NCBI RefSeq assembly: GCF_947378715.1
Contig: NZ_CANCLE010000120.1
Location: 1 to 12,634, forward strand
Reading direction: 5' to 3'
Source of the DNA: Phenylobacterium aquaticum
GTDB lineage: Bacteria; Pseudomonadota; Alphaproteobacteria; Caulobacterales; Caulobacteraceae
DNA: 12,634 nt
The position numbers and the translations under genes are program-made. The notes beneath the pieces were generated by a model. The model searched no databases, was not told the DNA's origin, and saw only the letters and a list, made by a program, of their open reading frames with translations. This document shows positions 7,391 through 12,634 of the stretch, piece by piece; positions within the stretch are counted from its first letter, which is position 1; the number at the start of each line of letters is the position of its first letter.

Positions 7391-8578
7391 TCAGCCGCTC
7401 AACGCCTCTGAGATCATCTGCTGGGTCAGGTCCTGCAGGCGGGGCATGCCCTCCTGCATCATCCGCTGGATCATGCCGACGAAGACCAGGTCGTTCTCGG
7501 GATCGATCCAGAACCATACGCCTGACGCCCCGTCCCACTGATAGGTCCCGCGCCCGACCGGCGCTCCGGCCAGGGCCGGGTCATGGAACACCGCGCCGTT
7601 GAAGCCGTAGCCCCGCCCAGGCCCCATCTTCTGCATGCCGGCCGTGACCCCGGGGTTCAGCAGGGCCTCGGACAGGTGATTGGCGGTCATCATCGCCACC
7701 GCCTCCGCCGACAGGATGCGCGCGCCATCCAGCTCCCCGCCGTTCAGCAGCATCTGGGCGAAGCGGCCATAGTCGCTGATCGTCGAATAGAGCCCGGCCC
7801 CGCCCATGGCGATCTTCGGGATCACGCGCGGATCGCGCACGAAGGACGGGTGATCGAGCAGGGTCAGCTCGGCCATCCCATACATGTGGTAGAGGTTGGC
7901 CAGCCGGGCCAGCTTGTCGGCGGGCACGAAGAAATCGGTGTCGTCCATGCCGAGCGGCGTGAAGATGTGGTCGCCCATGAAATCCGCCAGGCCCTGGCCG
8001 GACAGCCGCTCGATCACCGCCCCCTGCAGGTCCATGCTCAGCGAATAGCGCCAGGCCCGGCCCGGCTGATAGGCCAGCGGGACGGCCGCCACCCGCTGGG
8101 CGAACTCGGCCAGGGACCCCGCCTCCCAGACACCGGCGGCGATATAGGCCGCGTCGGTGGCGTCATGCGGTCCAAGCCCGATGCCGTAGCCGAACCCCGC
8201 CGTGTGGGTCATCAGTTCACCCAGGGTCGGCGCGTGCTCGACCTCGACGCCACCCGGCCCCTTCACCCCCGCGAATTCCGGCAGATGCCTGGCGATCGGA
8301 TCGTCCGGCGACCACAGGCCCCGGTCATGCAGGATCATCATGGCCGCCGCCGTCACCGGCTTGGTCATGGAAAAGATGCGATAGATCGTGTCCTCGGCCA
8401 GGGGCGCGCCACTCGCCAGGTCCTTGAGGCCCAGGGTCGCGCGGTGGACGATCCGCCCGTGCCGCGCGACCAGGATCGCCGCCCCGGGCAAGACCCCCTC
8501 GGCGACGAACCCCGCCAGCATCTCGTCGATCCGCGCCAGTCCCGCGGCCGACAGCCCCCCGTCCAGCTTCGCATCCAT
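7391..8578 (-). CDS. Serine hydrolase, class C beta-lactamase-like (family VIII esterase type)
   Basis: This encodes 395 residues with the penicillin-binding-protein fold motifs. S70-M-T-K73 (FSMTKP) has the nucleophile and base, Y178 in WRYSLSMD is the second base, and W348-D-G in QWDGASG replaces the KTG of true beta-lactamases. LMTHTAGFGYG and PLGMDDTDF are also typical. The W-x-G version and the lack of a signal peptide point to a cytoplasmic family VIII carboxylesterase rather than a secreted antibiotic-resistance enzyme. It would cleave ester (or lactone/amide) bonds of small molecules. It is the last gene of the tetR operon. GAGGAG lies six bases before ATG 8578 and overlaps the TGA of the GH130 gene (ten-base gap). 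Confidence 0.9.
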   Translation of the reverse strand: MDAKLDGGLSAAGLARIDEMLAGFVAEGVLPGAAILVARHGRIVHRATLGLKDLASGAPLAEDTIYRIFSMTKPVTAAAMMILHDRGLWSPDDPIARHLPEFAGVKGPGGVEVEHAPTLGELMTHTAGFGYGIGLGPHDATDAAYIAAGVWEAGSLAEFAQRVAAVPLAYQPGRAWRYSLSMDLQGAVIERLSGQGLADFMGDHIFTPLGMDDTDFFVPADKLARLANLYHMYGMAELTLLDHPSFVRDPRVIPKIAMGGAGLYSTISDYGRFAQMLLNGGELDGARILSAEAVAMMTANHLSEALLNPGVTAGMQKMGPGRGYGFNGAVFHDPALAGAPVGRGTYQWDGASGVWFWIDPENDLVFVGMIQRMMQEGMPRLQDLTQQMISEALSG

Positions 8579-8588
8579 GGTGATCTCC

Positions 8589-9680
8589 TCAAGGCCTCAT
8601 CGGGGCGGTCGAGACGCCCAGTCGGGAATCGGCCAGGCCGACATAGAGCCACCAGGCCCCCTGGAACGCGACCAGCCCCTCGGCGAAGCAGACATTGCCC
8701 ACTTGGCCGCCGCTCTCGGCCGGATCGATGCGCAGGAAGGGCTCGGTGTCACGGGCGATGACCGCCGTCGGGTCCGCCGGGTCGAACAGCATCTGGCCCG
8801 GCTGATAGGCCATGGCCGGCGCCGCCGGGTCGCCGTCGCGATAGTGGTTGGCGCCGTTATAGATCAGCACGATCCCGGCCTTGGTCAGCACCGCCGGCGG
8901 CCCCGGCTCGGTCAGCAGGGAATCGAACCGGTGGCGGCGCGGCCCGGCCAGGGGCCGCAAGCCCTTCAGGCCCGGTGGCCGATCGATCCGCCATGGCCCC
9001 TGCCCCGGCTGCGGATGGGGATCGAAGGTCAGATAGCGCTCCGGCGCGACCTCGGCCTCGACCGGCGTCCAGGCGATCAGGTCGTCGGAGGTCGCGGCAT
9101 AGGTCATGCCCTCCCCCCAGTACATCCAGAACCGGCCATCCAGCCGCGCCGCGACGAGCCGCCCGTCCTTCAGCTCCGTCAGGATCGCGCCGGACTTGGT
9201 CAGCCGCCGCACATAGGCCGTGCCGGCGAAGGCCGGGCCGTGCTTGGTCCAATGCCGCAGGTCCGGCGAGGTGGCGACGAACAGCGTCCCGACCTTGCCG
9301 TCAAAGGCGGTGTAGGTGCAGACAAACCCGCCGTCCGGCGCTTCCACGACGCGCGGGTCCTCGCAGCCGCCCGGCCACTCCCAGGCCTGCCAGGGATCAT
9401 CCCCCGGCGCCAATACCGGCTCGGGCTCCAGCTCGAAGTTGCGGCCGTCGGCGCTGGTGGCCAAGCCGATCCGCGAGACGCCGGCATAGCGCCCCACGTC
9501 GTCCTCGGCCCGCACCAGCAGGCAGACCCGGCCCTCATGCACCACCGCGCCCGGATTGAAGACATCCTTGGCCGCCCAGGCGACCTCGGCCTTCGACACC
9601 GGACAGGTGAACCTCACCTCGCCCCGGTCCTCCAGCACCCGCTCCGGCCGCGTGAACGGGCCGAGCCGCCAGTCGGTCAT
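8589..9680 (-). CDS. GH130-family glycosidase/phosphorylase
   Basis: This encodes 363 residues of a five-bladed beta-propeller type. Visible GH130 signatures are FNPGAVVHEGRVCLLVRAED (41-60), WPGGCEDPRVV with D108 as the likely catalytic acid, SPDLRHW (138-144), FDSLLTEPGPPAVLTKAGIV (252-271), YQPGQMLFDP (292-301) and NVCFAEG...LYVGLADSRLG near the C terminus. Characterised members are inverting phosphorylases or hydrolases of beta-mannosides, and the exact substrate here is open. No signal peptide is present. The ATG at 9680 begins five bases after the GH1 stop. An in-frame GTG at 9689 overlaps that stop as GTGA and could be the true coupled start. No clear Shine-Dalgarno sequence is seen, which fits coupling. 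It lies between the GH1 and serine hydrolase genes of one operon. Confidence 0.82.
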   Translation of the reverse strand: MTDWRLGPFTRPERVLEDRGEVRFTCPVSKAEVAWAAKDVFNPGAVVHEGRVCLLVRAEDDVGRYAGVSRIGLATSADGRNFELEPEPVLAPGDDPWQAWEWPGGCEDPRVVEAPDGGFVCTYTAFDGKVGTLFVATSPDLRHWTKHGPAFAGTAYVRRLTKSGAILTELKDGRLVAARLDGRFWMYWGEGMTYAATSDDLIAWTPVEAEVAPERYLTFDPHPQPGQGPWRIDRPPGLKGLRPLAGPRRHRFDSLLTEPGPPAVLTKAGIVLIYNGANHYRDGDPAAPAMAYQPGQMLFDPADPTAVIARDTEPFLRIDPAESGGQVGNVCFAEGLVAFQGAWWLYVGLADSRLGVSTAPMRP

Positions 9681-9685
9681 CGCCG

Positions 9686-10921
9686 TCACAGCAGGCCCGC
9701 CCGGGCGATGTTCCCCAGGTGGCGGGCCGACGGCTTCGGCGTCCGGGCGAAGGTCTCCAGGTCGACCTCCACCAGGCCGAAATGCTGGCCATAGCCCGAG
9801 GTCCACTCGAAATTGTCCAGCAGCGACCAGTAGAGGAAGCTTCGGATATCGATCCCTTCGTCGAGACAGCTCCGGACCTCGTCCAGGGCCGCGTCGATGA
9901 AAGCGACGCGCCGCGTGTCGTCGTCGGTGGCGATGCCGCTCTCGGTGACGAAGATCGGCCGGCCCATCCGTTCGGCCGCGAACCGGATCGTGCCACCCAG
10001 GGCCTGGGGATAGAACTCATAGCCCGCCCCGGTCCGCTCGGCTTCGCGCGGCGGCGGCAGCGGACCGTCTGGACCGACCCGATAGCGGGTATAGGTCTGC
10101 ACCCCGATGAAGTCGGCGGTCTTGCCCACCTCCAGCCAGGGCCCATAGAGATCCTGGATGAAGGCCTCCGCCTGATGGCCTTCGCCGACGCCCTGGACGT
10201 CCTGCATGGTCAGCGTCAGGCCCACGGGGAAGCTTCCCGGCCCGGCCTTCATCGCCGCCGTCGCCTTGGCGTGGGCGTCGACCAGCACCGGCTCGGTCTT
10301 TTCCAAGGGTGCGAACAGCAGGGTCGAGAACCGATCCGAGCCACAGGCGCGGTTGCAGTCGGCCAGCATGGCGTCCAGCGCCGCCTTGGCCTTGGGGCTG
10401 CGCCGCATCTGCACCACCAGGCGCTGGATGTTGGCCTCATTGAAGGTCGAGGCGTAGCTGATCAGGTCGCCGAGCCGCAGCGTCGCCGTCTCGCAGAACC
10501 GGGCGAACAGGTCGGCGCCGTCCGCCACCTCGAACCCGCCCCGCGCCGCGAACCACAGCGGCACGGTGAAGTGGTTGAAGGTCACCATGGGGGCCAGGTC
10601 TCGTGCGTGGCAGGCCTCCAGTATGCGGCGGCAACGGTCGAGCTCGGCGTTGGAGAACCGCCCCGGCTCCGGCTCGATCCTGGCCCACTCGATGCCGAAG
10701 CGGTGGCAGTTGAAGCCCAGGTCGGCGGCGATGGCGATGTCCTCGCCATAGCGGTGATAGCTGTCGCAGGCGTCGAGCGAGGGCTGGCGATAGAGGCTGG
10801 CCGGCACGTTCTCGCACAGCCAGGCGTCGGAGCCGACATTGTTGCCCTCGCTCTGGTGGGCCGAGATCGCGGTGCCCCAGAGAAAGCCTTCGGGAACCGG
10901 ACGACGGGCGCGGTCGGACAT
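9686..10921 (-). CDS. GH1-family beta-glycosidase, divergent active-site motifs
   Basis: This encodes 411 residues, short for GH1 (usually about 440-480). The barrel begins FLWGTAISAHQSEG, with Q23 for sugar binding. RFGIEWARIEP (74-84) and TFNHFTVPLWF (114-124) follow. The acid/base is E162 in TFNEAN and the nucleophile E327 in FVTESGI. LLDNFEWTSGYGQHFGLV (368-384) closes the sugar pocket. Both catalytic glutamates are present, but the usual TFNEP and TENG contexts are changed to TFNEA and TESG, so a clade with an unusual substrate is likely. It is cytoplasmic, with no signal peptide. Members release terminal beta-linked sugars. AGGAG lies six bases before ATG 10921 and overlaps the tetR stop. 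It is the second gene of the operon. Confidence 0.92.
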   Translation of the reverse strand: MSDRARRPVPEGFLWGTAISAHQSEGNNVGSDAWLCENVPASLYRQPSLDACDSYHRYGEDIAIAADLGFNCHRFGIEWARIEPEPGRFSNAELDRCRRILEACHARDLAPMVTFNHFTVPLWFAARGGFEVADGADLFARFCETATLRLGDLISYASTFNEANIQRLVVQMRRSPKAKAALDAMLADCNRACGSDRFSTLLFAPLEKTEPVLVDAHAKATAAMKAGPGSFPVGLTLTMQDVQGVGEGHQAEAFIQDLYGPWLEVGKTADFIGVQTYTRYRVGPDGPLPPPREAERTGAGYEFYPQALGGTIRFAAERMGRPIFVTESGIATDDDTRRVAFIDAALDEVRSCLDEGIDIRSFLYWSLLDNFEWTSGYGQHFGLVEVDLETFARTPKPSARHLGNIARAGLL

Positions 10922-10930
10922 GGCGGGCTC

Positions 10931-11566
10931 CTAGGCCTTTGCGGGGGGATAGAGATGGGTCAGCAACTCGGCCAGGACCGCGATGGAGTCACCCACGTCC
11001 TCGCTGTTGCGCCGAAACAGGGCTTCCAACGCCAGGCCGCGCGCAGCAGCGACCACAAGCCGGTGAATGGCGTCTCCGTCGGGATGCTCCGCCAGGCCGG
11101 CCGCGCGGCGGCGGTCCTGGATCCAGGCATGGGCGGCGGTGTCGATGCGCATCTGCATGTCGCGAAGCCGCTCCGCCAATTGCGGATCGGAGCGCGAGGC
11201 CAGCATGATCTCCATGACCGCGATGCCCGACGGCGCGCTGACCGCCCCCCAGAGCGTCCACGGCAGATTTCGCATCCAGTCGACGAGATCCACACCGACG
11301 ATCGATTGCTCATAGTAGTCGGAATCCTTGCGGAACACCGCCCGCACCACGGCGACCATCAGGTCGGTCTTGGCCGGGAACTGATGGGTCATGGCGCCCC
11401 GGCTCACCCCGGCCGCCTCGGCCACCACGCTCACCGTGGTCTGGGCATAGCCCCGCTGGTGCAGGCAGGTGATGGCCGCCTCGATCAACCGGTCACGGGT
11501 CGAACTGCTGCGGTCGGCCTGGCGGCGACGGGCCGGCTTTGCGCCCGGCGGCGCGATCTCTGACAT
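10931..11566 (-). CDS. TetR-family transcriptional regulator
   Basis: This encodes 211 residues. The N-terminal domain (about 21-70) reads STRDRLIEAAITCLHQRGYAQ, TTVSVVAEAAGVSRGAMTHQF and PAKTDLMVAVV, the standard TetR helix-turn-helix. The rest is an all-helical ligand and dimer domain with no recognised ligand signature. A basic leader of about 20 residues (KPARRRQADR) precedes it. It is the first gene of the operon with the GH1, GH130 and serine hydrolase genes, with a nine-base gap to GH1. It most likely represses its own operon through the palindrome at 11615-11631 and is released by a glycoside or its breakdown product, which is inference. GGGAG lies nine bases before ATG 11566 and AGGAG abuts it. 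Confidence 0.92.
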   Translation of the reverse strand: MSEIAPPGAKPARRRQADRSSSTRDRLIEAAITCLHQRGYAQTTVSVVAEAAGVSRGAMTHQFPAKTDLMVAVVRAVFRKDSDYYEQSIVGVDLVDWMRNLPWTLWGAVSAPSGIAVMEIMLASRSDPQLAERLRDMQMRIDTAAHAWIQDRRRAAGLAEHPDGDAIHRLVVAAARGLALEALFRRNSEDVGDSIAVLAELLTHLYPPAKA

Positions 11567-11574
11567 CTCCTGGC

Positions 11575-11591
11575 GCTCCCACTTAGGGAGC
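11575..11591 (-). repeat. Small hairpin before the tetR start
   Basis: GCTCCC (11575-11580) and GGGAGC (11586-11591) are inverted around ACTTA. On the tetR mRNA the hairpin's 3' arm supplies GGGAG, nine bases before the ATG, so folding could compete with ribosome binding. It may equally be a secondary protein-binding site. Six pairs only. Confidence 0.35.
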
Positions 11592-11614
11592 CCAGCTAAC
11601 CACGCATTTGCAGA

Positions 11615-11631
11615 ACGTACAGTCTGTTTGT
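11615..11631. promoter_or_regulatory. TetR-type operator candidate
   Basis: The 17 bases follow the symmetric pattern AC-NN-ACAG-T-CTGT-NN-GT, with the outer AC/GT and inner ACAG/CTGT pairs all matching. The size, odd centre and spacing are those of many TetR operators. It lies between the dehydrogenase stop and the tetR start, centred 57 bases upstream of the tetR ATG, the expected place for autoregulation of the tetR-glycosidase-esterase operon. No clear -35/-10 pair could be assigned around it. Confidence 0.55.
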
Positions 11632-11658
11632 GAATCTAAGGCGGACGCCGGCCGCGCC

Positions 11659-12634
11659 CTAACGGAACCGGGCGGGCGACAGCAGGGCCGGATCCACCGC
11701 TCCAAGCGCCTCGGGCGGGGCCTCGCCCAGCACCAGGGCCGCGCCCAGGCGGCCCATGGCCGGGGCGGTCTGGATGCCGTACCCGCCCTGGCCCACGCAC
11801 CAGAAGAAGCCCGGCTTCGCCCCATCGAACCCCAGCACCGGGGTGCGGTCCGGCGCGAAGGTCCGCAAACCCGCCCAGCTCGACAGCACGCGGGTCACGG
11901 GCAGGTCCGCCGCGCCCTGGACGCGGTCGATGGCGATCGCCACGTCCAGCTCGTCCGGCGCGGCGTCGCACGGGTCGCTTGGGGTCTCGTCGGCCGGCGA
12001 GAGCATGATCCGCCCGGCCTCGGCCTTGAAATAGAACTGCTCGTCAACGTCGACGACGAAGGGGCTGTCATCGCACCGGCCATCCGCCGGAGCCGGCACG
12101 ATGGCGATGGTCCGGCGCTTGGGTTCCAGGCCCAGGGGCGCGATCCCGGCGCGCGCCGCGACCACATCGCCCCAGGCGCCGGCGGCGTTGACCAGGACCG
12201 GCGCCGCATAGTCCGCCCCGCCCGCCCGCACCCGCCAGGCGCCGTCCGCCCGCTCAGCGCGTTCCAGCCCCGCGTCGCAGACCACCTGGCCGCCGAGGGC
12301 CCGGATCTGGCGCAGATAGGCCTGGTGCAGGGCGTCGACATCGATGTCATAGGCGTTCAGCTCGGCCAGCGCCCCGGCCACATAGTCAGGCCGCAGGATC
12401 GGGCATAGGGCCAGCGCCTCCTGCGCCGACAGCCGCCGCGACGATCCCGCCACGTCCGGCAGGGCGGCGAAGGCCTCCAGCCGCCCAAGCTGTTCGGCGC
12501 TGGCGATGTGCAGGCAGTCGCGCGGCGTCATGAACCCGTCCGCCAGATGCGGCCGGCTCGCCCGGGTCAGGGCCCGGATCACCTCATTGCCGTAGATCTC
12601 CGAGAACAGCGCCGCCGACCGCCCCGTGGTGTGG
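11659..12634 (-). CDS. FAD-dependent D-amino acid dehydrogenase-like oxidoreductase (partial)
   Basis: The frame runs off the right edge, so the N terminus with the GxGxxG FAD motif is missing; 324 residues are visible. The visible part starts HTTGRSAALFSEIYGNE, which carries the flavin-contacting GRSAA loop. It continues with DIDVDALHQAYLRQI, VLVNAAGAWGD, LEPKRRTIAIV, FYFKAEAG, SWAGLRTFAPD and GQGGYGIQTAPAMG near the C terminus. This order closely follows catabolic D-arginine dehydrogenase (DauA) and the wider DAO family, which oxidise D-amino acids to 2-oxo acids. By remembered alignment, the DauA specificity residues H48 and E87 are Leu and Cys here, so arginine specificity is doubtful. 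It lies 92 bases upstream of tetR on the same strand and may or may not share its transcript. Confidence 0.85.
   Translation of the reverse strand, partial: HTTGRSAALFSEIYGNEVIRALTRASRPHLADGFMTPRDCLHIASAEQLGRLEAFAALPDVAGSSRRLSAQEALALCPILRPDYVAGALAELNAYDIDVDALHQAYLRQIRALGGQVVCDAGLERAERADGAWRVRAGGADYAAPVLVNAAGAWGDVVAARAGIAPLGLEPKRRTIAIVPAPADGRCDDSPFVVDVDEQFYFKAEAGRIMLSPADETPSDPCDAAPDELDVAIAIDRVQGAADLPVTRVLSSWAGLRTFAPDRTPVLGFDGAKPGFFWCVGQGGYGIQTAPAMGRLGAALVLGEAPPEALGAVDPALLSPARFR

Noticed and set aside
7391..8578. Beta-lactamase resistance gene
   Set aside because: There is no signal peptide, and W-D-G replaces the KTG motif. The family VIII esterase reading fits better.
9719..11563. 614-codon open frame on the plus strand
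   Set aside because: It lies opposite the GH1 and TetR genes, whose motifs are unmistakable. Its translation is rich in G, A, R, H and Q with no domain, as expected for the antisense frame of high-GC genes.

Overview
The window is about 68% GC, with dense genes, very high G/C at third codon positions and GGAG/GAGGAG ribosome binding sites. Gene content (CYP153-type P450, Old Yellow Enzyme, Rieske oxygenase, DUF3237, HxlR, TetR) points to an alphaproteobacterium, most plausibly Caulobacteraceae (Caulobacter/Phenylobacterium type). That placement is inferred from family resemblance, not measured. The stretch looks chromosomal and accessory-metabolic. I see no tRNA, rRNA, transposase, integrase or CRISPR array, and no gene-free stretch longer than 300 bases.

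Left part (1-1662): the 3' tail of an unrecognised gene (3-146) is followed by three small plus-strand genes in tight succession (273-719, 721-903, 900-1175). The last two overlap as ATGA. They converge on a minus-strand GFA-family zinc protein (1201-1662).

Middle part (1734-7321), oxidation chemistry: a Rieske non-haem-iron oxygenase alpha subunit (minus) is divergent from a DUF3237 gene and a two-domain HxlR regulator (plus). The HxlR gene ends tail-to-tail, with overlapping stop codons, against an Old Yellow Enzyme (minus). The Old Yellow Enzyme is divergent from a CYP153-family P450 (plus). The two divergent intergenic regions (about 230 bases each) hold inverted repeats that look like operators; the clearest is a perfect 10-bp inverted repeat with a 5-base spacer at 5870-5894. 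No ferredoxin, ferredoxin reductase or oxygenase small subunit is present, so both oxygenases must borrow redox partners from elsewhere. A strong intrinsic terminator (7346-7380) follows the P450.

Right part (7391-12634), all minus strand: a four-gene operon reads tetR, GH1 beta-glycosidase, GH130 glycosidase/phosphorylase, class-C beta-lactamase-like serine hydrolase, with gaps of 5-10 bases. A 17-bp palindrome of TetR-operator form lies 49 bases upstream of the tetR start, and a small hairpin sits directly before its start. Upstream, and running off the window, is a FAD-dependent D-amino-acid-dehydrogenase-like gene. None of the three enzymes of the operon has a visible signal peptide, so the operon probably acts on an imported glycoside or ester compound in the cytoplasm. 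It is the best candidate here for an undescribed pathway.
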